A stretch of 64,000 nt of DNA from Vigna angularis (taxonomy: Eukaryota; Streptophyta; Magnoliopsida; Fabales; Fabaceae): NCBI RefSeq assembly GCF_016808095.1, contig NC_068980.1:8590501-8654500 (forward strand), read 5' to 3'. The notes below the pieces were generated by a model, which was not told where the DNA came from, ran no database searches, and was given only the letters and a program-made list of their open reading frames with translations. Positions 36,174-45,789 of this stretch are shown one piece after another. Position 1 is the stretch's first letter. Each line of letters begins with the position of its first letter. Both the position numbers and the translations under genes were made by a program.

Positions 36174-36725
36174 GGAAGATGTTAGCTTTGATGATAATTA
36201 TGAAGCAGAGCTTACTGATGGGGATTCAAATTCCATTGGAACTGGAACTACAACTCCTAAAAGGCCTTATAAGATAAAAACGTCTAGTATGTGTCATTTT
36301 TTAATTAATTTTTTAGGTTTTTGTATTGATATGATGCGCCTTCGTTATCTGTTTATGATGTTAATGTTTAATTTATTAATAGCAGATAACACAGAGCCAT
36401 TTCCTCTTATGCAAGGTGAAGGAAAAACATTCAGTTGGGTTGGAGCAGTATCTGTAATTGATAGAGATGAGGAACAATTTGGGAGAAACCCCAATTTACA
36501 GAGCAGCTGCTCTTGGGAAGACAGATTTGCTCAGCTTTTTCCCATGGGTTATAGTGATTATTTGAAGAAGATGAGAAAGTATGTTCTTATTTCTCATCTT
36601 GATATGTTATTTTTGTTGATGTGGCTTCATTAGATTATGTGTTTACTGATAGCTTTATGTGTGAATGTACCAGGAGTGGTGAATGGGGGTGATCATGTCA
36701 CATTACAAGCGGCTACAGATAGGGT
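36174..36725 (+). pseudogene. Captured OTU-domain deubiquitinase gene fragment
   Basis: Spliced-looking segments: 36174-36285 (FDDNYEAELTDGDSNSIGTG), 36384-36578 ending GYSDYLKKMRK before a GT donor, and 36673-36723 after a CAG acceptor. The last reads SGEWG and, one base out of frame, GDHVTLQAATDR before another GT. The string GYSDYLKKM-SGEWGDHVTLQAA is characteristic of the OTU9/10/11-type cellular deubiquitinases of plants. An extra G in the G5 run at about 36685 breaks the frame. The middle segment (QGEGKTFSWVGAVSVIDRDE) is not typical of OTU proteins, so the fragment may be composite. The catalytic Cys region is absent. It is non-functional as a protease. Confidence 0.65.
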
Positions 36726-37283
36726 ACGAGAAAATAAATGTTTTCCATTTTATCTTGCCTCTCCTATAATACTTTTCTTCTTTTTTTATTATCTATGTTA
36801 TCTAATGTCTTTGCAAACATAGTTGAGATTTCAAAGTAGAAAATCTTTCTGAATATATTAGTTAAACAAAATAGCATTGGTTTTTTGGGCATTTATTTTG
36901 TTATGTTCGGAGAGAAATAAGAGAAGAGTTTTCGTATTCTCAGGTACAATGAATTAGCCAACTTACAATAGGTGAGAGACAAGTTTTATATATCTGTCTA
37001 ACCCTATAGGAGTTTAATAAGCTATAACAGACTAACAGATTATAACAGTATAGTTGTCACGAGGCCTAAACATAAAAGAACTAGTACATATTTAGAGAGT
37101 AAAATACTATTGTTACTTTTAAAGTTCAAATGTTTCGAGCTATTATTTTATTTCATTATTGATTTAGCTAAAGTTTTAAATGATTAGAATTATAATCTTT
37201 ATATTTAAGCAAATTATATACTAAAGTTACGAACGTACACTATAATTTCATATGCAGATCACAAAATGTCATTTTTCTTTTCG

Positions 37284-37287
<4 letters not shown>

Positions 37288-37341
<54 letters not shown>
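37288..37341. repeat. (TA)n microsatellite in the CACTA interior
   Basis: About 27 TA units. Confidence 0.95.
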
Positions 37342-37345
<4 letters not shown>

Positions 37346-37697
37346 TAGTCCTTTTTAATTAATTATTGTTTTCTTATTTTCAGGTGAGCTAGACCCAATA
37401 TCTTGTTGGCAGATATCTCCATTCATACGACATAATTATAGAGAAAGTAGTTTACCTGCTACTGTTTTTGTGTTTTTGTTTATACAAGTGTAATTTTATT
37501 ACTATTACTTAAACTTGTATGTAAGTGAATGAAAGGAATGTTATTCAGAACATTTTTCTTGTTAATTTTTAGGATTGAACTTGTTATTATAATAATATTT
37601 AATTTTGGTTTCTCATTATTCCTTCTGATTTATTATTAAACATATTTTATAATAATCAAATCATTTAAATTAAAAGAAAATTAAATCATTTTCATTA

Positions 37698-37900
37698 TTG
37701 ACGGTTTTAGAAACTCCAACTACGTAAACTAAGTAATTTCTGGCGGTTTTAGAGAACTCTTGCAAATCCCAGCGGTTTTGGAGAACTCTAGAAAATACCG
37801 GCGATTTTTATAAGAAACCCTGCAAATAGTGGCGGTTTTTGTAAACCCCTGCAAATAGTGGCGGTTTTTGTAAACCCCTGCAAATAGTGGCGGTTATAAA
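37698..37900. repeat. CACTA subterminal repeats (GGCGGTTTTTGTAAACCCCT)
   Basis: Seven variants of GGCGGTTTT at about 37700, 37742, 37772, 37800, 37831, 37860 and 37889, mostly 29-31 bp apart. The last three units are near-identical (CCCTGCAAATAGTGGCGGTT). In CACTA elements such repeats are transposase-binding sites. Confidence 0.85.
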
Positions 37901-38039
37901 GGAAATTGCCAGAAAATATTTGTCGATGGAGCTTTTCCCAACGATTTTTCGAATCGCGAGAAATGCATTTACCGGGGGTTAAAACCGCTGGTAATGCGAA
38001 AAAAAACCTCCGATAAAATTTCAAATTTTTGTAGTGACT

Positions 38040-38320
38040 TGAGATGAAATATTAGTTTTATAATATAATATTATTATTTTTTATTTCATAAGCCTTAAGT
38101 ATAGTAATTATATTTTAGAAAAATAAAAAAAAGTTAACTGTTATATTTGTTTGTTTATAACCAGATTTTAATATGGATTTAATTATCATATTTTATTTTT
38201 TTAAGTAATTATGTATTCCCTTTCTAAGATTCTAGAATTAAAGTAATTATGTTTTCCATTTCTAAGATTCTAGAATTCAAGGTGAGGAATTTCATATAAC
38301 TCTACCTTATCCTTTGCATC
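38040..38320. other. AT-rich flank of the CACTA element
   Basis: A short direct repeat (TTTCTAAGATTCTAGAATT at about 38220 and 38259) and no gene. Confidence 0.5.
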
Positions 38321-38321
38321 A

Positions 38322-38740
38322 GAAAACGTAAAAATCCCAAATCATCATCCAGACCTTCGAGTCTCCTCCACGCTAACCACAACATCCTAAATCTCCTTCA
38401 TTTTTGCATCTAACCTACAACATCAAAGAACCAGAAACGCAATCATGGAAGCACCCATATGAAATCCTAGCTCGCTTTCTCCACCGCAATAACGAAACCC
38501 CCCTCCATCACGCATCTTCTCCATCGTCATCTCCTCGCGCATCAACCTGCAAACAAAGACCAGAAAACGCAAAAACCTCAAACCATCATCTAGATTCGTG
38601 AGTTTCCTCCACGCGAACCACACCACCGCGAAATCTCCTTCATCTTTGTACCCAACCTGTAACATCAAAGAATCATAAATGCAGTCATGGAAGCACCCAC
38701 GTGAAACCCTAGTTCGCCTTCTCCATCATGCCTTTATCTT
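38322..38740. repeat. ~240-bp tandem duplication of exon-like sequence
   Basis: AGAAAACGTAAAAATCCCAA at 38322 and AGAAAACGCAAAAACCTCAA at about 38560 start two copies. Both continue through CTCCTTCAT, AACATCAAAGAA and TCATGGAAGCACCCA. GC content is higher than the flanks, and open frames run on both strands without family features. Probably captured leader/coding sequence inside a transposon. Confidence 0.75.
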
Positions 38741-39019
38741 CACGAACCTGCAAACCCAAAACACAAATAATGACCCAAATCAGACAGTCACTCGTGAATC
38801 ATCAAACAATGTCCGTGCAATCAAGTTTGCATCTCCTTTGCCTTCTCCTTCTTTGCACCATCATCTTCGCCTAAACCTACAAAGAAAACCAAAACTAGAA
38901 TCCTACCTCAGAAAACCCAAATTGTGCAACCAGAATTAAAAACAACAATGCAGCTTCCATTGCACTAAATTGCAAGTTAACCACCGTGAGCTCTACTATG
39001 TGACAAGTCATTTAGTTTT

Positions 39020-39183
39020 TGCTTACGTAGACACTACACCCTTAATGATTTAGAAGTTGTCAGAGAAAAGAACCAAATTGAATAAAATTTACAAAAAAAA
39101 AAATTACTACTTTGAACACCAATTCGAGGTCCACCTTGAATAAAAATGACAAAAATAGAAAGTGAAATAGATGTTAAGCCTTT
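39020..39183. mobile_element. Right-end-like transposon terminus 1
   Basis: Read inwards (minus) it begins AGGCTTAACATCTATTTCAC and continues TTTTTGTCATTTTTATTCAA, a style common at plant MULE-like termini. A left partner was not found. Confidence 0.35.
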
Positions 39184-39699
39184 ATTTAAAATATGTTCAT
39201 ATCAAATTTAACCTCTCATAATACAGTCTCTAGCACTTTCACACATACCATAGGAATGGACATAATTTATTAAAATCAATTCAGTGCTATCAGAACTAAC
39301 GAGTGACCTGTTTTTACCCATATGAACCTTATTCATGGAATCTCCAATCATAAAGGTTCATCACTTTTTTTGTTTCCAAGTGACTTAAGTCTCATTTCCC
39401 TTGATGTTTCTAATATCATTTGTCTTTCTAGGGGTTTTGTTAGAGGATATGATATATTTCATTCTGACTTCATATAATCATGTAATAATTTTTTGTTTGG
39501 TTGATCTCCATGTAATTGCACCACCCCCAAGTGTTAATACATAACCACTAATGAATTTTGTCTCATCTAATATAATATATATATTATTTTTAAATTTAAA
39601 TAAATTCAACACATATATTATATTTTTAACTTTTCAAAGTAAAAAAATTATATATCTAATGATTACAATCAAAACACTTTCTGCACAAATGCGCAATCA
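39184..39699. other. Unrecognised sequence between terminus-like blocks
   Basis: No coding features beyond short AT-rich frames. Confidence 0.4.
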
Positions 39700-39897
39700 A
39701 AACACTCTTTGCACAAACACACATCAGCACATTCTCTCTGCACCATATGACCTTAATTTAACGCCGTCTGAGACCAGTTAACGGTTAGGATAAAATGTGT
39801 TCATTTTTACAAAAAATATTACCCAATTGAGACATATGAAAAAATGAGGACCGAACTGAGATTTTCATACAAAAATGAGGACCAAGGGAGAGTTTAA
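39700..39897. mobile_element. Right-end-like transposon terminus 2
   Basis: Contains TTAACGCCGTCTGAGACC, AAAATGAGGACCGAACTGAG and AAAAATGAGGACCAAGGGAG, ending near GTTTAAACCAA. No left partner is visible. Confidence 0.35.
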
Positions 39898-40289
39898 ACC
39901 AAATTTAAAATATGTAATATCAGGATTGCTAGGACTTATTTCCAATTTTGCCAAATCTTATTTGATTGGGTTTTGCTTAAGTTAATCCATAAAATTTCAT
40001 ACCATATTAATATATAGCTTAATTTGATAAAAAATAGTTTTAAATATGTGTATGTAATTGATGTTTTTTTTGTGTTTATTAAAATAAAATTAGAGATCGA
40101 GAAAAAAAATATTAAGTTTATTATTAAGTTTTTAATAAAATAAATTTTAAAAATAATTTATAGGTTTAGAAAGTAAATATGTCTATAAAAATATAAATAA
40201 TAGACTTTTAAAAAAAATACAAAACATAAAATATGTGCAAAAATAGAGTAGACTTTCTGAAAATATAAAAGATATACATAAATATGTAG

Positions 40290-40735
40290 TGTATTAACAA
40301 ACAGATGTAATGTGAATTATTAGATTCGTTTAATCAATGTATTGACAAACTCATTCAATATGTTTTATTAGACTCATCTAATTAGTATATGGATACATCC
40401 ATATAATTTATATGGTTAGACTTGTCTAATTAGTATATGAACAAACTTGTGTAATGTATATTGCAAGACTCGTCTAATCATAGAATGGATAAAATCGTCT
40501 AATGTGTATTAATATATTAATCTAATATGTGTATGAACTGACTTATCTAACGTATAATGTTAGACTGATATAATTAGTGTATAGATAAACACGTCTAATA
40601 TGTTTTACACGACTCATCTAATCAGTATATGAACATACTCATCTAATGTGTATTCTTAGACTCGTCTAATCAATGTATAAAATGACTCATATAATATTTT
40701 TTGTTATACTCATCTAATCAGTATATAGACTATTA
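40290..40735. repeat. Minisatellite of ~50-60-bp units (TTAGACTCGTCTAATCAGTA...)
   Basis: AGACTCGTCTAAT or a variant, then AGTATATGAACAAACTCATC and TAATGTGTATTG, repeated about eight times from 40320 to 40735 with substitutions. The core AGACNNGTCT is itself palindromic. Confidence 0.85.
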
Positions 40736-40832
40736 AAAGGTTTAAAGAATAATTTTGATGTATTATTTCAAATAATAGAGCACCATATATATACATACAA
40801 GGATCCTATAATTCTTCATCTATTAAAGAAAT

Positions 40833-40911
40833 GAAGAAAGATGGTTGCTGGTGGTGCGTGGATTGCTCCCTGCACCGTGACGAAGAAAGATGGTTGCTGG
40901 TGGTGCGTGGA
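40833..40911. repeat. 30-bp direct repeat, period 49
   Basis: GAAGAAAGATGGTTGCTGGT followed by GGTGCGTGGA occurs at 40833 and 40882. Confidence 0.9.
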
Positions 40912-41280
40912 GGAAAACTAGCGATTTGGCCATGGCGGTTTCGAATAGCTTCACGCGATTAGGGTTCATCGCGACTTTAGGGGTTGATTTCTGAATATGG
41001 TTTTCTACAGGCTGAAGAAGAAACTCGGGCGAGGAGATTGCGAGTTTGCGAGCTCTTTGTTGATGATAGTGGAGGATTCCTGTGGTGGTGGTCATGGAAG
41101 CGCGACATGGATGAGAAGACACTCGCACAGCGGAGGCTCGCGGTTGATTAAGGGTTTTTGCGTTCTCGGAATTTCCAGATTCGTGATGAAGAAGATGAAT
41201 GCTGGAGGGAATATTGCAGAGTTGCTATCCATGCCCTTTCATGATGAATCTGTTTGGCTCTTTCACCCTCCATTCCCTTA

Positions 41281-41373
41281 GCCGAACGGTCCTTCATCTC
41301 CATTCCCCGACCGTTCGGCTCCTTCACTCCTATTCCCCTACCGTTCGAACCCTCATTCCCTTACCGTTCGGTA
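41281..41373. repeat. Short array of CCGTTCGG palindromes
   Basis: GCCGAACGGTCC, GACCGTTCGGCTCC, ACCGTTCGAACCC and ACCGTTCGGTAC occur 22-30 bp apart, linked by (C)ATTCCCCTA-like spacers. The same core is the hallmark of the LTR family at 31.3 and 48.2 kb. Confidence 0.85.
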
Positions 41374-41799
41374 CTTCTGAGATTTTTTTTTTTGTTTTCA
41401 GGTATCAGGATTGGTTAACAAGAAGGTGAAGGCTCGCGACTTTGATGGTGATTGCGAAGCATTACGATTTGGGGTTGAAGATGAAGGCTGGTGCTGTTTC
41501 GTTGTTTAGTATTGTAGGGTTAGGTTTCTGGTGTGTTGGGAGGTTGCGCGAGAAGATGAACCTGTGGTGGCGGCTAGGGTGAAGACGAACAGGGTTGGTG
41601 GTGGCGTTGATGGTCTCCTCACGGTGGTTTCACGATTACGACGCGGGAGAAAGGTTGGTTGGGCAATGGCGGTGGCTAGGGTTCACATGGCATCACAAGG
41701 GTTTCTGTTTAGGGGGAAGTTAGGGTTTCTATGGAGAAGGAAAAGCTGACGTTGCAGGAGGGATTAAATAACACATCAACACGCACACAACTAAATATG

Positions 41800-41975
41800 A
41801 CACGTTACCATTAACTGTTGCGAGATCATCACCCATTAACTCCGTTTGATTCTATTTAACGGAAGAGACTACGTTGACACAATATTTACCAACATAGGAC
41901 CAACTTGAGTCTTTTTCTTAACCAGAGACATTTTTTAGAACAATAAGCAAATCTGGGGACAAAATAGACTATTAA
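41800..41975. mobile_element. Right-end-like transposon terminus 3
   Basis: Read inwards it starts AGGCTTAATAGTCTATTTTG and continues TCCCCAGATTTGCTTATTG and GTTGGTCCTATGTTGGTAAA. Shares the AGGCTTAA end with the block at 39183. No left partner was found. Confidence 0.4.
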
Positions 41976-41999
41976 GCCTATATTTTAATTTGTTCTATT

Positions 42000-42465
42000 T
42001 GGATGTCGACATCCGATTTCCGCTCTCGGATATGGGAATCTGATAAAAGAAAAATTGGATTTTGATATCTGATTACTTGGTCATCGAATTTCAAAATCCA
42101 ACTACAAAATAAGAGTTTTATTATAAATTTATACACCTATTTTACACAAGAATCTTAAAAAAACAATCTCCATGCCAATCACCAACACAACATGAGCACT
42201 CTAGTAGGCTCAAACATGAACAACTTCTCGAAAAATCTCTCTTAAATCTCTTTCAATTGCTCTAAGAAAGGAAGGAGAGGAAAAAATGAGATGGGGTGTA
42301 GGGATGAAAGTGAAAATTAAAATATATATTCAATGCCCGTTAATTAAATGCATTATTGAATTTCAAAAAATTTTAATGCACAACAACTCCATTAATTATG
42401 AGGGCACTCTTAGGAATTGGAGGTGCAGGATGAAGCCCTTGGAGGTGCGGGATGAAACGTCCCTC
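42000..42465. mobile_element. Truncated relative of the PMD/OTU MULE family
   Basis: Left part has GGATGTCGACATCCGATTTC and CTCGGATATGGGAATCTGAT. The right end read on minus is GTTTCATCCCGCACCTCC then TTCATCCTGCACCTCC, a variant of the family terminus. The order (palindrome cluster, then a GAAGAG/GGAGAGG stretch, then the terminus) parallels 3.66-4.16 kb. Confidence 0.5.
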
Positions 42466-42530
42466 ATCCTATGTCCCTTCTTCTGCTATAGTGAGATTTG
42501 ATTTAGTCTACTCCCGATCGAATTATATTT

Positions 42531-43701
42531 GAGCGTTACTCCCTCCACCACCACCACACAGTGTTTCCTGCACCTCCTCATTTCTCTTTTGCCCTTCCAT
42601 ATTTAATGTGGTGGTTAAAAATTTTAACTTTCTCCAACTTCCAACATCTTCATTAATGATTCCCACCAATATATGAATGCAGTCCCACACTCCATCGCTC
42701 CCATAAAAATCAAATTTCTCTTCTTTTCCTTTTTTTTCTGTAACTGTTCTTCTTTAAAAATAAAACAATTCAAAACAAAATCAATTAACTTTAATTAAAT
42801 TAATAAAAATTAATTCATTAAATAAACCAAAATTAATTTAATTATAAATACATAATTTACTTAAAATTAAATTATAATTAAAATATAATAACTTAAAAGT
42901 GTATAAAAATTAATTTACAAATCAATAAATTAATAAACTAAAAAGTAAAAAAAAATAATCTATTAAGCTTTCCATGCTTTCTTTTATTTCTTTTACAAAC
43001 ACTTCATTTATAAATAAATAATACTACAGAAAATATTAAATTAAAATAAATGTAAAAAAAGTAACAACCTAAATCAAATTAAATTAATAACCTAAAAAAA
43101 ACAAGAAAACGAAACCCTAAGGCCTCAACAGATATGGGAGATCCGTTAGACCTTCAACGGAGGAAAACACCCAATTTGTTGAAAGACTTCAATGGATATG
43201 GGACATCTGTTAAGCCTTCAACAGATCTCGAGATTCGTCCACGGATATCGAGATCCGTCGAAGGCTTTGACGTTTCTCTTCTTCTTCGTTTAACACAAAA
43301 TAGAGGTGCATATAAAATCATTAACTTGGATCAGAGACAACAACAAAGGAAGCCCCAAACTCCACAGCACCATGAACCCACCATGAATTAAGCCCACCAC
43401 CAACCAAGCACCAACATGAACCAAGCAAAGAAGAAGAGAACCTTGACGAAAATGGTAAATTGGGAAAAGAGGAAAATGGAAAATTGGGGAAAGAGAAAGA
43501 GGAGAATAAGAGAGGAAGAGAGAAAGTAAGAGTGTGGGAGTGAGAGTGTGGTGTGGGGCTGAGTGAATAAGAGAGTAAAAATTAGGGCTTTAAGAAAAAG
43601 TTAAAAAAGTAAAAGGTAAAAGTAAATAAAGATACTTTTGAAATTAAAAAAAATTGGAAATGTGTTAGGAAGCCGTGTGTGGTGGTGGATGGAGTAACAC
43701 T
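42531..43701. mobile_element. Non-autonomous MULE of the PMD/OTU family
   Basis: Left end GAGCGTTACTCCCTCCACCA, inverted right end AGTGTTACTCCATCCACCAC, with a second shared block TTTCCTGCACC / CTTCCTAACAC. Identical 10-bp flanks AATTATATTT (42521-42530 and 43702-43711) form the target duplication. The interior has a palindrome cluster at 43128-43275 (GGATATGGGACATCTGTTAA, ACGGATATCGAGATCCGT) like that at 3657 kb-scale position 3.66 kb, and no coding capacity. Confidence 0.85.
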
Positions 43702-43711
43702 AATTATATTT

Positions 43712-44404
43712 TAATATCATTTTATTATTAGGCCAAAATGTTTAGAAGAACATAGTAAACTCAAATTGATTTTAATACGTTTTTACATATTTTCTAAATA
43801 ATAATTAGTAAAACAAAAAATTACATTTTTTACAAATAAATAAATAAAATTTATTTAAAATTTTCAGACATTTCTTGTCTACCTAAATTTAGTGGTGAGT
43901 ATATTCTAAAATTTATCAATCTATCATTGTAAAATAAATTGTTATTAGCGTATATAGTTTGTAAGGAGTGAAAATAAGCTAGTAGAAAAATTGAATTATT
44001 TCAATTATTTTCAGTTATTTTACGTTAATTCAAATAGTTCCGCTTTTCGTTATTTTTCTCTCATGTTTCACTTCATTATTTTCAATCTTTAATCTTAAAA
44101 ACCCTAAATTAGATAGAATTAATCAATAAAATATTAATTTATTATATAATATCTGTGGTATTAAAAAAATTAAATTTTGCATAAGTAATAAAAATAAAAC
44201 GCGTTAAGTGATGTTTTTCTTAGGATATATCTCATTTATAGATTGTTTATCATTAGTTGGATTTTAGACTTTAGCTTGAATATAAAGAAATATTTAAAAT
44301 GTGACATTTTTGGACACCGATCCTCTCCAATCATAAAAATTTGGGCCTGTCCAATTTTAAAATTTGAAATCTTATTTGTAAGTTTGCTGTATTTTTTCAG
44401 ACTA
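43712..44404. other. AT-rich intergenic DNA, nothing recognised
   Basis: No supported gene or repeat. Confidence 0.5.
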
Positions 44405-44692
44405 ATACTTTGTTCACTTAAATAGATTTGAAAAAGAGTGATTGAATGGAGATGAGAGGATTTGAAGATAAATTTTTTTATTGTTTATTTAAGCAGATTT
44501 GGAAGTAAGTGAAAATGGATTTGGAAGTAAATTTTGTGAGAATCAGTATAGGATTTGATTGATGTGACAAATTAAAAAAATTTACTTCCAAATTCACTCT
44601 AACTTACCTCCAAATTCACTCAAATAAACAATAAAAAAATTTTCTTAAAATCCTTTCAAATTGATTCAATCACTCTCCCCAAATAAGAAAAT
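44405..44692. mobile_element. Tourist-like MITE, degraded copy
   Basis: About 290 bp, a near-complete foldback: left AGAGTGATTGAATGG and AAGATAAATTTTTTTATTGT, right the inverse (ACAATAAAAAAATTTTCTTA, ATTCAATCACTCTCC). The centre GATGTGACAAATTAAAAAAA is shared with the better copy at 53.57 kb. Confidence 0.8.
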
Positions 44693-45640
44693 GTAAAAGT
44701 GTTAAATACAAAAGCTAAACTAAAGCTAAAATTTGATCCGGAGAGATCCTTGCTCGACATTTTCATGTTTTTGAATAGAAATATTCGATAGATGTACACA
44801 TGAAATAATAATTGAAAAAGAAGTAAGATTTTATCAGCTACGAACACAGAATAAAATATAATTATCTACACAGGATGTACCGACTTATAGATAAAAATAT
44901 TATCAATTACATATAAAATATGAGAAAGAGCTTTACTAGCCAACAAATCAAAATACACAAAAAAAAAATTGTGAAATGTGTAAAATTAATGTATCATGTA
45001 ATGTCATACTTTTTTTAAAAGGTCTAATAGAATTTGGACCTATTTGTTGGATTAGATTTTTGGTTGATATTTATGTTCTTTTTTTAGTTGATATGAACCA
45101 CTTTTTTTGAAATGTTTATAATTAGTTATTCTTTTCTATTTCTTTTTCCTATTTTAAGGTTGATATAATATTGTTACAAAAATTATATAAGAAATGTTTT
45201 TTTATTAATGAGTTATTCATTCCAAGTATTTTTTTTTAATTTGTAAATATCAAAGTTTTTGCATTTCTGAACACATTGTTCACATAAATGAGGGAAGGAA
45301 AGGGACTATAATGATTAATGATCTCCATATCTATTTCAAAACTACATCAAAGACTCTTAAAGATGCTCATTTTAAAGTAAGATAGAACACTCTTGAGTTT
45401 TCTATTTTTGGTGGAGAGATCATTAACCCAAGTGGGGTTTGACATTTTGGAAAGTATAAGAAACTTTACCTACTCTATTCTCATGTGCTTCACTTTTTCC
45501 AAGTAACATCTAGATGTCCAAGGTCAAAGAGACAAAGTTAGAATCAAATGACACTTAAATTATTATGTTTTTATTTACAAAATTTTGTACATTAATCATT
45601 ACTTATAAATTTTATTCTATCCAACTATACAAACACTTTT
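44693..45640. other. AT-rich intergenic DNA, nothing recognised
   Basis: No coding frame with family features. Confidence 0.5.
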
Positions 45641-45766
45641 GGAAGTCTCACATCGACTAGAGATAAGGTCAATTCATAATATATTTTATGTAGGTGCAAA
45701 CCTCACCTTACAAACCAGTTTGTGGGGTTGAGTTAGGCTTAAAGTCCACCTCTTAACAAACATACT
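45641..45766 (+). repeat. Dispersed legume repeat, probably a TRIM-type LTR scrap
   Basis: GGAAGTCTCACATCGACTAG, AGATAAGGTCAA, GTGCAAACCTCACCTTACAA and GGGGTTGAGTTAGGCTTAAA in order. I recognise this word order as a common dispersed sequence in dicot intergenic DNA; the TRIM assignment is from memory and tentative. Confidence 0.45.
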
Positions 45767-45789
45767 CAACAATTTTTACATATACATTG

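Larger units (their letters stand above)
34803..38036. mobile_element. CACTA (En/Spm-type) non-autonomous element with captured gene sequence
   Basis: Starts CACTACAAAAATTATATATT at 34803 and ends AATTTTTGTAGTG at 38036, flanked by the 3-bp duplication ACT (34800-34802, 38037-38039). Size 3.23 kb. Subterminal repeats with GGCGGTTTTT are concentrated at the right end. No TNPA/TNPD-type transposase is readable. The interior carries a captured OTU-domain gene fragment, a 61-bp tandem duplication and a TA microsatellite (37288-37341). Confidence 0.9.
40833..41750 (+). other. GC-richer exon-like block, not recognised
   Basis: Composition differs sharply from the AT-rich flanks and short frames exist on both strands (for example 40997-41281 and 41531-41749 on +), but none shows a known domain. 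Together with the terminus-like block at 41975 it is best explained as sequence captured by a transposon. No function is proposed. Confidence 0.4.

Noticed and set aside
40833..41750. Possible protein-coding gene in the GC-richer block
   Set aside because: Frames are short, occur on both strands and have no domain; direct repeats and a transposon-like end point to captured sequence.
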